Origin: Shinella lacus | GTDB lineage: Bacteria > Pseudomonadota > Alphaproteobacteria > Rhizobiales > Rhizobiaceae | Reading direction: 5' to 3' | Assembly: GCF_010994755.1 (NCBI RefSeq) | Contig: NZ_WHSB02000008.1 | Span: 124,001-188,000 of the forward strand | DNA: 64,000 nucleotides | Shown here: piece by piece, positions 55,244 through 64,000 of the stretch | Position numbering within the stretch: position 1 is the first letter of the stretch | How the letters are laid out: each line of letters starts with the position of its first letter | Notes under the pieces: generated by a model | The model's database searches: none | Told to the model about the DNA's origin: nothing | The model's input: only the letters and a program-made list of their open reading frames with translations | Made by a program: the position numbers and the translations under genes

Positions 55244-56143
55244 CTATTGCAGCGCGTCCATGAGGGCCGGGACGCGCTCCTCGAAATATTTCGAGAAAGT
55301 GGCGATGCGGGGTGGCAGGGCCTGGTAGGGCGGGTAGTAGAGGGTCAGCCAGAGGTCGGGCGGCGACCATTGCGGGAAGACGTGCACCAGCCGGCCGGTT
55401 GCCAGGTGCTCGGCGATGTGAAAATGCGGCAGCAGCGCCACGCCCGCCCCTTCCGCCGCCATGTCGGCGAGCAGGTCGCCATTGTTGGCGCTGAAGGCGC
55501 GGCCGGCGGAGATTTCCACGCTGGCGCTGCCGTCCGTCAACAGCCAGGCCTCGCGCCGGCTCTCGCCGTTATAGGCGAGGCATGCATCGGGCGTCAGTTC
55601 ACCCGGATGCGCCATGCCCGCGAACCGGCTGCCGGGGGCGGCGACCAGCACGCGGCGGATCAGGCAGACCTTGCGCCAGATGGTGAACTTGTCGGAGGGG
55701 GCGGCCGAGATGCGGATGGCGAGGTCGAAATCCTGGTCGAGGATGTTGACGAAACCGTCGGCCAACGAAATCTCGAAATTGATCTTCGGGTAGAGCGTGC
55801 GAAAACCCGAGAGCACGCCTGGCAGCGCGGTCTTGCCGAACCAGGTCGGCGCGCTGATCCGAAGCCGCCCCTGGTCCGCCTTGTTGGCGTTGATCACGTC
55901 CTTGCGCGCCGTCTCCAGCGCCTGCATGGCCGGTTGGACCTGGGCGGCGAAGATCGCGCCGTCCGTCGTCAGCGACACCTGCCGCGTCGTGCGCACGAAA
56001 AGCTGGATGCCGAGGTCTTCTTCGAGTGCCGCAATCGCCCGCGTGATCGCGGCGGGCGCCATGTCGAGTTCGCGCGCCACCTGGGCGAAGTTGCGCTTTT
56101 CGGCGGCGAGGAGGAAGATGCGCAGGGCCTTGGTGTCGTTCAT
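55244..56143 (-). CDS. LysR-family transcriptional regulator
   Basis: The 299-residue protein has the LysR HTH (NFAQVARELDMAPAAITRAI) and an effector domain from about residue 90 (QGRLRISAPTWFGKTALPGV). It is divergent from the isochorismatase-fold gene at 56272, with a long palindrome in the 128-base gap. It very likely regulates that gene. The effector is unknown. Confidence 0.88.
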   Translation of the reverse strand: MNDTKALRIFLLAAEKRNFAQVARELDMAPAAITRAIAALEEDLGIQLFVRTTRQVSLTTDGAIFAAQVQPAMQALETARKDVINANKADQGRLRISAPTWFGKTALPGVLSGFRTLYPKINFEISLADGFVNILDQDFDLAIRISAAPSDKFTIWRKVCLIRRVLVAAPGSRFAGMAHPGELTPDACLAYNGESRREAWLLTDGSASVEISAGRAFSANNGDLLADMAAEGAGVALLPHFHIAEHLATGRLVHVFPQWSPPDLWLTLYYPPYQALPPRIATFSKYFEERVPALMDALQ

Positions 56144-56172
56144 CTCGATTATTCCATAAATCGCAATTCAAT

Positions 56173-56194
56173 CGGAATTATTATTGTAATTCCG
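56173..56194. promoter_or_regulatory. Palindromic LysR operator candidate (8-base arms)
   Basis: CGGAATTA (56173-56180) and TAATTCCG (56187-56194) are perfect inverted arms around TTATTG. They are located between the divergent LysR and isochorismatase-fold genes, 78 bases from the latter. A second, weaker AATTC-type motif is found just before it at 56165-56170. Confidence 0.5.
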
Positions 56195-56271
56195 CGGGGC
56201 AATCAACTCCGGTAGCTTCATCTCCATAGACAGCGGCGCCACGGCGCACCAACCCGAGAGAGGAGAACACC

Positions 56272-56961
56272 ATGTCCGGCAAACTCGAAGTCCTGACCCC
56301 GAAGAACAGCCAGCTCATCTTCATCGACCAGCAGCCGCAGATGGCCTTCGGCGTGCAGTCGATCGACCGCCAGACGCTGACGAACAATGTCGTCGGCCTT
56401 GCCAAGGCGGGCAGGATCTTCGACATTCCGACCACCATCACCACGGTCGAGACCGGCTCGTTCTCCGGCCACACCTATCCCGAATTGCTCGCCGTCTTCC
56501 CGGAAAACGACATTCTCGAACGCACCTCGATGAACTCCTGGGATGACCAGAACGTGCGCGACGCGCTGGCGAAGAACGCTGCGAACGGCCGCAAGAAGAT
56601 CGTCGTCTCCGGCCTCTGGACGGAAGTCTGCAACACCACCTTCGCGCTGTCGGCCATGCATGACACCGACTACGAGATCTACATGGTGGCGGATGCCTCC
56701 GGCGGCACGTCGGTCGACGCCCACAAATATGCCATGGACCGCATGGTGCAGGCCGGCGTCGTGCCGGTGACCTGGCAGCAGGTGCTGCTGGAATGGCAGC
56801 GCGACTGGGCGCACAAGGAGACCTACGACGCCGTCACCGCGCTGGTGAAGGAACATTCCGGCGCCTATGGCATGGGCATCGATTATGCCGTGACCATGGT
56901 CCATAAGGGTGAGGAGCGCGTGCACCACGGCAAGCGCATCGGCCCGAACCCGGCGAAATAA
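56272..56961 (+). CDS. Isochorismatase-fold cysteine hydrolase (YcaC-like), second copy
   Basis: This 229-residue protein has catalytic Asp19 (LIFIDQQPQMAFG) and Cys120 (GLWTEVCNTTFAL). It is a clear paralogue of the protein encoded at 15025: the RTSMN-W motif after the substrate loop and the MDRMVQAGV helix are shared. It is controlled by the divergent LysR gene, and a strong terminator follows. Substrate unknown; YcaC-like enzymes are often induced by xenobiotics. Confidence 0.87.
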   Translation: MSGKLEVLTPKNSQLIFIDQQPQMAFGVQSIDRQTLTNNVVGLAKAGRIFDIPTTITTVETGSFSGHTYPELLAVFPENDILERTSMNSWDDQNVRDALAKNAANGRKKIVVSGLWTEVCNTTFALSAMHDTDYEIYMVADASGGTSVDAHKYAMDRMVQAGVVPVTWQQVLLEWQRDWAHKETYDAVTALVKEHSGAYGMGIDYAVTMVHKGEERVHHGKRIGPNPAK

Positions 56962-56980
56962 GCCTCCCGAATGCAACGAA

Positions 56981-57008
56981 GCGACCGGTTCCGCGAGGGG
57001 CCGGTCGC
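56981..57008 (+). terminator. Terminator after the second isochorismatase-fold gene
   Basis: Arms GCGACCGG (56981-56988) and CCGGTCGC (57001-57008) enclose a 12-base loop and are followed by TGCGTTTT. It lies 19 bases after the stop. The rest of the gap up to 57152 shows nothing definite. Confidence 0.6.
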
Positions 57009-57152
57009 TGCGTTTTCGGAGACCGCTTTAGCCGCGACCTAATCAGCGCTGAAGCAAACGCTCATGTCGAGCATTTCCGGCGTGCTTTACACCTGTGGTC
57101 ATGCATCAGCCGCGCGGGCTGAACACCCTGGTAAAGCGAAGAGGACGCCGGC

Positions 57153-58397
57153 ATGTCAGTGGAAAAAGTGGATACGCTCGTCATCGGCGCCGGCCAGGCC
57201 GGGGTGGCGATGAGCGAGCATCTCAGCAAACGCGGCGTCCCCCATCTCGTGCTTGAGAAGAACCGCATCGCCGAAAGCTGGCGCACCGCGCGCTGGGATT
57301 CGCTGGTGGCGAACGGCCCCGTCTGGCACGACCGTTTTCCCGGCATGAGTTTCGACGACTACCAGCCGGATGAATTCGCCCCGAAGGAAAAGGTCGCCGA
57401 CTATTTCGTCGCCTATGCCGAACAGATCAAGGCGCCGATCCGCTGTGGCGTCGAGGTGAAATCGGTCGTCAAGGACGGCGACGTTTTTCGCGTGGAGACC
57501 TCCGAGGGTGCAATCGAGGCGCGGAACGTCGTCGCCGCCACCGGCGCCTTCCAGCGGCCGATCATCCCCACCGTCGTGCCGGCGGAAACGGGCATCGTGC
57601 AGATCCATTCGCATGCCTATCGCAACCCCGCGCAGCTTCCCGAGGGCGCGGTGCTGGTGGTTGGCGCCGGTTCTTCCGGCACGCAGATCGCCGACGAACT
57701 GCTGCGCTCCGGCAAGTCCGTCTATCTCTCCATCGGCCCGCATGACCGGCCGCCGCGGCGCTATCGCGGCAAGGATTTCGTCTGGTGGCTGGGCGCGCTC
57801 GGCATCTGGGACCTGAAGGTGCCCGCCCCCAACACCGAACATGTGACGATCGCCGTTTCCGGCGCCTATGGCGGCAACACCGTCGATTTCCGCCGCCTTG
57901 CCGCGCGCGGCATGACGCTGCTCGGCCGGGCGGAGACATTCGAGGACGGCAAGCTGCATTTTGCCCCCGACCTTGCAAAGAACATCGCGCTCGGCGACGC
58001 CAATTATCTCTCGCTACTCGACCAGGCCGACGCCTATGCCAAACAGCAGGGCCTCGACCTGCCGGAAGAGCCGGACGCCCGCAGGATGGAGCCGGACCCC
58101 GCTTGCGTGACCGAGCCGATCCTGACGCTCGATCTCAAGGCCGCCGGCATCACCGCGATCATCTGGGCGACCGGCTATGCGCAGGATTTCGGCTGGGCGA
58201 AACTCGACGCCTTCGACGAGAAGGGTCGGCCGGTGCACGAACGCGGCGTTTCCCGGGTGCCGGGCCTCTATTTCGTCGGCCTGCCCTGGCTGTCGCGCCG
58301 CGCCTCCTCCTTCATCTGGGGCTGCTGGCACGATGCGGATTATCTCGCGGGCTACATCGCCGAAGGGCAATCGAGCCGCTCCAGCAAGAGCGCCTGA
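57153..58397 (+). CDS. FAD-dependent monooxygenase-like oxidoreductase (CzcO/FMO type)
   Basis: The 414-residue protein has two dinucleotide-binding motifs, VIGAGQAGVAMSEHL at the N-terminus for FAD and VLVVGAGSSGTQIADELLRS near residue 168 for NADPH. Between them is the stretch IVQIHSHAYRNP, which resembles the flavin-monooxygenase fingerprint, and near the end IIWATGYAQDFGW. Family members oxidise soft nucleophiles or ketones. The gene stands alone between the terminator and the LysR gene at 58586. Confidence 0.82.
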   Translation: MSVEKVDTLVIGAGQAGVAMSEHLSKRGVPHLVLEKNRIAESWRTARWDSLVANGPVWHDRFPGMSFDDYQPDEFAPKEKVADYFVAYAEQIKAPIRCGVEVKSVVKDGDVFRVETSEGAIEARNVVAATGAFQRPIIPTVVPAETGIVQIHSHAYRNPAQLPEGAVLVVGAGSSGTQIADELLRSGKSVYLSIGPHDRPPRRYRGKDFVWWLGALGIWDLKVPAPNTEHVTIAVSGAYGGNTVDFRRLAARGMTLLGRAETFEDGKLHFAPDLAKNIALGDANYLSLLDQADAYAKQQGLDLPEEPDARRMEPDPACVTEPILTLDLKAAGITAIIWATGYAQDFGWAKLDAFDEKGRPVHERGVSRVPGLYFVGLPWLSRRASSFIWGCWHDADYLAGYIAEGQSSRSSKSA

Positions 58398-58585
58398 CGG
58401 CCCTCCCTATCGAGCTGCGTTCCGGGCCGCCGGGGCGCGGCGTGCCGCAAGCAGGAAGCGAGTTGACCATGATCCGCAACCCAGATCCACGCGAGGTCCC
58501 TGCCTTTCCATCCTCCTGCAGCGATGCCGCCCTTTCCCCGCGCATGAATCTGTTCCTTAATTGGCGGCTCAACAAGGATACGGAC

Positions 58586-59545
58586 ATGGTTTTGCGCTTC
58601 ACGCTTCGGCAACTGGAATATCTCGTCGCGGTCGGGGAGTACGGCTCGGTCACGGAAGCCGCCGAGCGGGTGAACGTGTCCGCGCCCTCCGTCTCCGCCG
58701 CGATCTCCCAGCTCGAACGGGAATTCGGCATCACGCTCTTCGTGCGCCGCCATGCGCATGGTCTGTCGCTGACGCAGGCCGGGCGCATCTTCGTGGAGCA
58801 GGCCCGCCAGATTCTCGGCGAGGCGGCGAAACTCAACGCGCTCTCCAACGAGCTGACCGGGCAGATCCGCGGGCCGCTGCATGTCGCCTGCCTCGTCACC
58901 TTCGCGCAGGCCGTCATTCCCTCGCTGCGCCGCGCCTTTTCCGATATTTATCCGGATGTCGATTTCTTCCAGTACGAGCGCGACCATGCCCGCATCCTCG
59001 AAGGCCTGCGCATGGCGCGCTTTGACATCGCGCTCTCCTACGATCTCGACATTCCCGCCGACATGGAGTTTCACGAACTCGCCGTGCTGCCGCCCTATGC
59101 CGTGCTGCACGAGGAGCATCCGCTGGCAGGACGCGCTGACGTGACGGTGGAGGATCTGGCCCCCCACCCGATGATCCTGCTCGACCTGCCCTATAGCTCG
59201 GCCTATTTCCTCTCGCTCTTCCGCGAGGCGGGGCTGACGCCGCATATCGTCGAGCGCACGCGCGACATGTCGGTGATGCGGGCGATGGTCGCCAACCGTT
59301 TCGGCTATTCCATCGCCAATATAAGGCCCGTCTCCACCTATGCGCTGGATGGCGGCAAACTCTCCTTCGTCTCGCTCAACGGCAACCTGCGGCCCATGCG
59401 CATGGGCATCATCGCCATGCGCGGCGCAAGCCCGCCGCTGACCGTGCGGCGCTTCATCGATTTCTGCGGCGAAAAGATCCTCGGCATGGGCATGGACCTG
59501 CCGGTTTCCGCCGGCGACACCCCGGAACAGAAAGGCATTTCATGA
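58586..59545 (+). CDS. LysR-family regulator of the amine-oxidation cluster
   Basis: This 319-residue LysR protein has the HTH GSVTEAAERVNVSAPSVSAA and an effector domain beginning GPLHVACLVTFAQAVI. The ATG at 58586 follows AAGGA seven bases upstream. Its stop overlaps the start of the aldehyde dehydrogenase gene (ATGA), unusual for a LysR gene and implying joint expression with the enzyme. Confidence 0.87.
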   Translation: MVLRFTLRQLEYLVAVGEYGSVTEAAERVNVSAPSVSAAISQLEREFGITLFVRRHAHGLSLTQAGRIFVEQARQILGEAAKLNALSNELTGQIRGPLHVACLVTFAQAVIPSLRRAFSDIYPDVDFFQYERDHARILEGLRMARFDIALSYDLDIPADMEFHELAVLPPYAVLHEEHPLAGRADVTVEDLAPHPMILLDLPYSSAYFLSLFREAGLTPHIVERTRDMSVMRAMVANRFGYSIANIRPVSTYALDGGKLSFVSLNGNLRPMRMGIIAMRGASPPLTVRRFIDFCGEKILGMGMDLPVSAGDTPEQKGIS

Positions 59546-61020
59546 CCACGACCGATTGGCGCAGCCGCGCCGCGAGCCTCAAATTTCGCAACGGCCTCTA
59601 TATCGACGGCGGCTTTCGGGATGCCGCGAAGGGCGGGCGCTTCGAGACCGTGAACCCGGCGAACGCGCAGGTGCTGACCGCCGTCGCGCGCGGCACGGCC
59701 GAGGATATCGACGCCGCCGTCGCCTCGGCACGACGCGCCTTCAACGATGGCCGCTGGTCGGGAAAATCGCCGGCCGAGCGCAAGGAGGTGCTGCTGCGGC
59801 TTGCCGCCCTCATCCGCGAGAACGTGCCGGAACTGGCGCTGCTCGACACGCTCGACATGGGCAAGCCGATCAGCGACAGCACGACGATCGATGCGCCCGG
59901 CTCCGCCCATTTCTTCCAGTGGCATGCCGAAGCGATCGACAAGCTCTATGACGAGATCGCGCCGACCGGGCGCGGCGACCTTGCGCTGATCCGCCGCGTG
60001 CCGCTCGGCGTCATCGGCGCCGTTGTGCCGTGGAATTTCCCGCTCGACATGGCGACCTGGAAGCTGGCGCCGGCGCTCGCCACCGGCGATTCCGTCGTGC
60101 TGAAGCCGGCCGAACAGTCGCCGCTTTCCGCCCTAATGCTGGCGGAACTGGCCTCCGAGGCGGGCCTGCCGGATGGCGTGCTGAACGTCGTGCCCGGTTT
60201 CGGCGAGGATGCCGGCCGCGCGCTCGGCCTGCACCCGGATGTCGATGCGCTGGTCTTCACCGGCTCGACCAAGGTCGGAAAACTCTTCATGACCTATGCG
60301 GGGGCGAGCAACATGAAGCAGGTCTGGCTGGAGACCGGCGGCAAATCGCCGAACCTGATCTTCGCCGATGCCGATCTCGACAAGGCGGCCGAGATGGCGG
60401 CCTTCGGCATCCTGTTCAATTCGGGCGAGGTCTGCTCCGCGAACTCCCGCCTGCTGGTGCACCGCTCCGTGCAGGAGGAATTCACGCAAAAGCTGATCGC
60501 CGCCACCGCCGCCTGGCCGCTCGGCGACCCGCTGGACCCGGCAACCCGCATGGGGCCGCTGGTGGAAAAGACCCATGCCGACCGCGTCGCCGGCTATATC
60601 GACATCGGCCGCACGGAAGCCCGCCTTGCCCATGGCGGCGAGCGCGAGACGCGCGACGGCTCGGACTGCTATATCCAGCCGACCATCTTTAACGACGTGC
60701 CCGCCGACGCCCGCATCGCGCGGGAGGAAATCTTCGGCCCCGTGCTCGCCATCACGCCCTTCGACCAGGACGAGGAGGCACTGCGCATCGCCAATGACAG
60801 CGAATACGGCCTCGCCGCCTCCGTCTGGACGAAGGACCTGTCGCGGGCGCTCTCCGTGTCCGACCGGCTGAATGCCGGCACGGTCTCGGTCAACACCGTC
60901 GATGCCCTCTCCGCCATGACGCCGTTCGGCGGCATGAAACAGTCCGGTTTCGGCCGCGACCTCTCGCTGCACAGCTTTGACAAGTATTGCGCGCTCAAAA
61001 CTGTGTGGGTCAAATACTAG
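59542..61020 (+). CDS. Aldehyde dehydrogenase (PuuC/aminoaldehyde type)
   Basis: The 492-residue NAD-dependent dehydrogenase has PWNFPLDMATWKLAPALATG, Glu264 in WLETGGKSP and nucleophile Cys298 in GEVCSANSR. Closest subtypes act on gamma-aminobutyraldehyde-like substrates. Set before an amine dehydrogenase gene, it probably oxidises the aldehyde that the dehydrogenase releases, such as imidazole acetaldehyde. It is coupled to the LysR gene by a four-base overlap. Confidence 0.87.
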   Translation: MTTTDWRSRAASLKFRNGLYIDGGFRDAAKGGRFETVNPANAQVLTAVARGTAEDIDAAVASARRAFNDGRWSGKSPAERKEVLLRLAALIRENVPELALLDTLDMGKPISDSTTIDAPGSAHFFQWHAEAIDKLYDEIAPTGRGDLALIRRVPLGVIGAVVPWNFPLDMATWKLAPALATGDSVVLKPAEQSPLSALMLAELASEAGLPDGVLNVVPGFGEDAGRALGLHPDVDALVFTGSTKVGKLFMTYAGASNMKQVWLETGGKSPNLIFADADLDKAAEMAAFGILFNSGEVCSANSRLLVHRSVQEEFTQKLIAATAAWPLGDPLDPATRMGPLVEKTHADRVAGYIDIGRTEARLAHGGERETRDGSDCYIQPTIFNDVPADARIAREEIFGPVLAITPFDQDEEALRIANDSEYGLAASVWTKDLSRALSVSDRLNAGTVSVNTVDALSAMTPFGGMKQSGFGRDLSLHSFDKYCALKTVWVKY

Positions 61021-61155
61021 GCACCTGCCCGCCCCGCGGCGCGGCCCTGCCTATGGCGTGAGCATATGAGGCAATGGTTCCCGAAAGCGCGGTAAGATGC
61101 GATCGAGAGCCGGCATCGACCTCGCCGCAACGACTTGAAAAGACGAGAGAATTTT

Positions 61156-61206
61156 CCGGCCGTCTTTGCGCGGCCGGTCCTTCGCGCCAGGATTGAAATC
61201 TGGCGC
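61156..61206. other. Two adjacent hairpins in the gap before the amine dehydrogenase gene
   Basis: The first stem is CCGGCCG (61156-61162) with CGGCCGG (61171-61177); the second is GCGCCAG (61184-61190) with CTGGCGC (61200-61206). Neither has a T-run. They may terminate the aldehyde dehydrogenase transcript or shape the leader of the next gene. Confidence 0.4.
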
Positions 61207-61224
61207 ATCCACACGGAAGCCCTT

Positions 61225-61243
61225 GATTAGTCTGAACCTAATC
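61225..61243. promoter_or_regulatory. Inverted repeat upstream of the amine dehydrogenase gene
   Basis: Arms GATTAG (61225-61230) and CTAATC (61238-61243) with a seven-base spacer lie 77 bases before the start codon. A LysR-type operator is possible, given the LysR gene in the same cluster. Confidence 0.35.
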
Positions 61244-61319
61244 CCTGTTTCCGGAACGCGTCATTTACCAAGACCCCTTCGCCCAATCCAATAGGCCCTG
61301 TAAAACCCCGAGGACTGCC

Positions 61320-63401
61320 ATGCGCGACGCCAAATACGATATCCTGTTCGAACCTCTCGCGATCGGCCCGCATGTCGCGAAGAACCGGTTCTACCAGGTG
61401 CCGCATTGCAATGGCGGCGGCTACCGCGATCCCTCCGCTGCCGCCGCCATGCGCGGCGTCAAGTCGGAAGGCGGCTGGGGCGTCATCTTCACCGAGCAGA
61501 CCGAGATGCACCACACCTCGGAAATCACGCCCTTCATCGAATTACGCCTGTGGGAGGACAAGGACATTCCGGGCCTTCGCCGCATGTCCGACGCCATGAA
61601 GGTGCACGGCGCGCTCGCCGGCATCCAGCTCGCCTATTCCGGTATCAACGGCCCGAACTTTTATACCAAGGAAGTGCCGCTCGCCCCCTCCGCGCTGCCG
61701 ATCCGCACCTTCACCAACGACCCGGTGCAGGCCCGCGCGCTGGACAGGACCGATATCCGCGACCTGCGCCGCTGGTTCGTCAATGCAGCGAAACGTTCCA
61801 AGATCGCGGGCTTCGACCTGATCTGTCTTTACGGCGCGCACGGCTTCGGCATCTTCCAGCACTTCCTGTCGCGCGCCACCAACCAGCGCACCGATGAATA
61901 CGGCGGCAGCCTCGAAAACCGCTCGCGCTTCGCCCGCGAGGTGGTGGCCGATATCCGCGACGCGGTCGGCGATACGACGGCGATCACCATGCGCGTCAGC
62001 CTCGACGAGACGATCGGCGAACTCGGTTTCTCCAATGCCGAGGTGCGCGAATTCGTCGAGATGAACGCCGACCTGCCGGACCTCTGGGACCTCGCGCATG
62101 GCGCCTGGGAAGACTGTTCCGGCCCCTCGCGCTTCAAGGAGGAGGGCGCGCAGGAAATCCTGGTCAAGGGCATCCGCGAACTCTCGACCCGCCCCGTCGT
62201 CGGCGTCGGCCGCTTCACCTCGCCGGACGTGATGGCGCGCATGATCCGCCAGGGCATTCTGGATTTCATCGGCTGCGCCCGCCCCTCCATCGCCGATCCC
62301 TTCCTGCCGAGGAAGATCGAGGAAGGCCGCATCGAGGACATCCGCGAGTGCATCGGCTGCAACATGTGCATCACCGGCGACATGACCATGTCGATCAGCC
62401 GCTGCACCCAGAACCCCACCTTCATGGAGGAGTGGCGGAAGGGCTGGCATCCGGAGCGCATGAACGAGAAGGGCGAGAGCCAGACCGTGCTCGTCGTCGG
62501 CGCCGGCCCCGCCGGGCTGGAGGCCACCCGCGCGCTGGCGCTGCGCGGCTATGACGTGACACTCGCCGAAGCCTCCACGACGCTCGGCGGTCGTGTTGCC
62601 CGCGAGCGCCTGCTGCCCGGCCTCTCCGCCTGGGGCCGCGTCGTCGATTACCGCCAGTACCAGATTTCCCAGCGCACCAATGTCGAGACCTATTTCGACA
62701 GCCGGCTCACCGCCGAGGACGTTCTCGCCTTCGGCTTCGAACATGTCGCCATCGCCACCGGCTCGCACTGGCGCCGCGACGGCGTCGCCCGCCAGCATGT
62801 CGTGCCCATGCCGATCGATGCCGCGATGACGATCTGGACGCCGGACGACATCATGGGCAAGGTCCACCCGGAAAACCTCGCGGGAAAAACCGTCGTAGTC
62901 TATGATGACGACCACTATTACATGGGCGGCGTGATGGCCGAGGTGATGGCCAAGGCCGGCGCGACCGTCATCCTCGTGACGCCCTCCGCCTATGTCTCCG
63001 ACTGGACGCGCAACACGCTGGAACAGGGCGCCATCCATGTGCGCCTCGACGATCTCGGCGTCGACATCCGCCTCAACCGCGGCGTCACCGCGATCCGCGC
63101 CGGCCAGGTCGAGACGAACTGCACCTATACCGGCCGCCGCAAGGCCATCGCCTGCGACGCCGTCCTCATGGTCGCCTCGCGGCTTTCGGAAGATGCGCTC
63201 TACAACGATCTTCTCGCCCGCCAAGGCGACTGGGCGGATGCCGGCATCAAGAGCGTAAAGATCATCGGCGATGCCGCGGCGCCCGCGCCCATCGCCTGGG
63301 CGACCTATGCCGGCCATCGTTATGCGCGCGAACTTGACACGCCCGATATCGGCGATGCCCTGCCCTTCCGCCGTGAAGTCACCCAACTCGAACCGGCATG
63401 A
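61320..63401 (+). CDS. Histamine-dehydrogenase-like Fe-S flavoprotein (TMADH family)
   Basis: The 693-residue protein has an old-yellow-enzyme barrel (1-340), four Cys for a 4Fe-4S cluster (344, 347, 350, 362) and a C-terminal ADP-binding reductase-like part ([20 protein letters not shown]). Cys30 in YQVPHC is the covalent FMN site. In trimethylamine dehydrogenase three aromatic residues (Tyr60, Trp264, Trp355) hold the methylated amine; here the aligned positions are Gln60, Trp263 and Asp354, the set I recall for histamine dehydrogenase. It would oxidise a primary amine to an aldehyde and ammonia, passing electrons to an ETF. It lies between an aldehyde dehydrogenase gene and a polyamine-type importer gene. 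Confidence 0.82.
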   Translation: MRDAKYDILFEPLAIGPHVAKNRFYQVPHCNGGGYRDPSAAAAMRGVKSEGGWGVIFTEQTEMHHTSEITPFIELRLWEDKDIPGLRRMSDAMKVHGALAGIQLAYSGINGPNFYTKEVPLAPSALPIRTFTNDPVQARALDRTDIRDLRRWFVNAAKRSKIAGFDLICLYGAHGFGIFQHFLSRATNQRTDEYGGSLENRSRFAREVVADIRDAVGDTTAITMRVSLDETIGELGFSNAEVREFVEMNADLPDLWDLAHGAWEDCSGPSRFKEEGAQEILVKGIRELSTRPVVGVGRFTSPDVMARMIRQGILDFIGCARPSIADPFLPRKIEEGRIEDIRECIGCNMCITGDMTMSISRCTQNPTFMEEWRKGWHPERMNEKGESQTVLVVGAGPAGLEATRALALRGYDVTLAEASTTLGGRVARERLLPGLSAWGRVVDYRQYQISQRTNVETYFDSRLTAEDVLAFGFEHVAIATGSHWRRDGVARQHVVPMPIDAAMTIWTPDDIMGKVHPENLAGKTVVVYDDDHYYMGGVMAEVMAKAGATVILVTPSAYVSDWTRNTLEQGAIHVRLDDLGVDIRLNRGVTAIRAGQVETNCTYTGRRKAIACDAVLMVASRLSEDALYNDLLARQGDWADAGIKSVKIIGDAAAPAPIAWATYAGHRYARELDTPDIGDALPFRREVTQLEPA

Positions 63402-63411
63402 GGAACGGGTC

Positions 63412-64000
63412 ATGAGCAAGGCCATCGAAGTGAAATCGGTTTCGAAAAGTTTCGGGACCTATCAGGCGCTGAATTCCGTCAGCTTCGACATTGGCGGCAA
63501 CGAATTCTTCACGATGCTCGGCCCCTCCGGCTGCGGCAAGACCACGCTTCTGCGCATGCTGGCCGGCTTCGAGAGCCCGAACAGCGGCTCGATCCTGCTC
63601 AATGGCCGGGAGGTCGTCGACATCCCGCCGCACAAGCGCCGCGTCAACACGGTGTTCCAGAGCTACGCGCTCTTCCCGCACATGACGCTGGAGCAGAACG
63701 TCGCCTACGGCCTGGAAAACCTCGGCTGGGACAAGGCGCGCATCAGGAACCGCGTCGGCGAGATGCTGGAGCGCGTACACATGACGTCGATGGCGAAGCG
63801 CAAGCCCGCCCAGCTTTCCGGCGGCCAGCGCCAGCGCATCGCGCTTGCCCGCGCCTTGGCGCCCGAGCCGGAAGTGCTGCTGCTCGACGAACCGCTTTCC
63901 GCCCTCGACCTGAAGCTCCGCCAGGCGATGCGCGACGAGCTGCGCACCCTGCAACGCGACACCGGCATCACCTTCGTCTTCGTCACGCACGACCAGGAAG
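63412..64000 (+). CDS. Polyamine-type ABC transporter ATP-binding protein (truncated by window end)
   Basis: The first 196 residues are visible, with Walker [17 protein letters not shown]-loop [15 protein letters not shown], signature [16 protein letters not shown] and Walker [16 protein letters not shown], followed by FVFVTHDQE. This is the PotA/PotG group of spermidine/putrescine-type importers. The gene starts 11 bases after the amine dehydrogenase gene, so it probably imports that enzyme's substrate. The C-terminal regulatory domain and partner genes lie beyond the window. Confidence 0.88.
   Translation, partial: MSKAIEVKSVSKSFGTYQALNSVSFDIGGNEFFTMLGPSGCGKTTLLRMLAGFESPNSGSILLNGREVVDIPPHKRRVNTVFQSYALFPHMTLEQNVAYGLENLGWDKARIRNRVGEMLERVHMTSMAKRKPAQLSGGQRQRIALARALAPEPEVLLLDEPLSALDLKLRQAMRDELRTLQRDTGITFVFVTHDQE

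Noticed and set aside
61320-63401. Annotation as trimethylamine dehydrogenase
   Set aside because: The residues aligned with the aromatic bowl are Gln, Trp and Asp rather than Tyr, Trp and Trp.

Overview
The window is high-GC, densely coded DNA typical of a Rhizobiales alphaproteobacterium (Rhizobium / Shinella / Ensifer / Agrobacterium group). The evidence is SyrB-type small proteins, a rkpK-lpsL pair, many importers with dedicated periplasmic binding proteins, start codons that overlap stop codons, and five copies of a palindromic 153-154 bp element of the kind rhizobia carry between genes. No tRNA, rRNA, CRISPR array, transposase or replication gene was seen. The species cannot be fixed from this sequence alone.

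Layout. 1-6.9 kb: the end of a lipid-kinase gene, then a ribose-type ABC importer, a fused dihydroxyacetone-kinase-like enzyme and a SorC-type regulator; this looks like uptake and phosphorylation of a small ketose or polyol. 7-9.2 kb: four small Ala/Lys/Pro-rich proteins with related C-terminal coiled coils, two of them SyrB-like. 9.3-13.2 kb: a small hypothetical protein, a glutathione transferase, and a pirin / esterase / ring-cleaving dioxygenase set resembling quinone detoxification genes. 13.3-21 kb: two AraC-related regulators, then isochorismatase-fold hydrolase, XapX, Tat-exported amidohydrolase, DoxX, MFS exporter and Tat-exported chloroperoxidase-type hydrolase. 21.2-31.5 kb: a LysR-controlled hydroxyquinol pathway (two intradiol dioxygenases, maleylacetate reductase, TfdB-type flavin hydroxylase) with its own branched-chain-type ABC importer.

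31.7-54.5 kb: mainly surface-glycan genes (lpsL, rkpK, five glycosyltransferases, a second nucleotide-sugar dehydrogenase, polysaccharide deacetylase, methyltransferase, metallophosphoesterase), with an oligopeptide-type ABC importer set among them. In the middle is a 905-residue ABC-exporter-like protein whose Walker A, signature and Walker B motifs are all degenerate and whose nucleotide-binding domain carries a roughly 300-residue insertion; it is followed by a lone cyclic-nucleotide-binding protein. One glycosyltransferase carries a complete copy of the palindromic element inside its reading frame.

54.5-64 kb: a VapBC toxin-antitoxin pair, a LysR / isochorismatase-fold pair around a clear palindrome, an FAD oxidoreductase, and an amine-oxidation cluster: LysR, aldehyde dehydrogenase, a histamine-dehydrogenase-like iron-sulfur flavoprotein, and the start of a polyamine-type ABC importer cut by the window end.

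The strongest candidates for something undescribed are the degenerate ABC exporter with its glycosyltransferase neighbours, the in-frame palindromic element, and the SyrB-like gene cluster.
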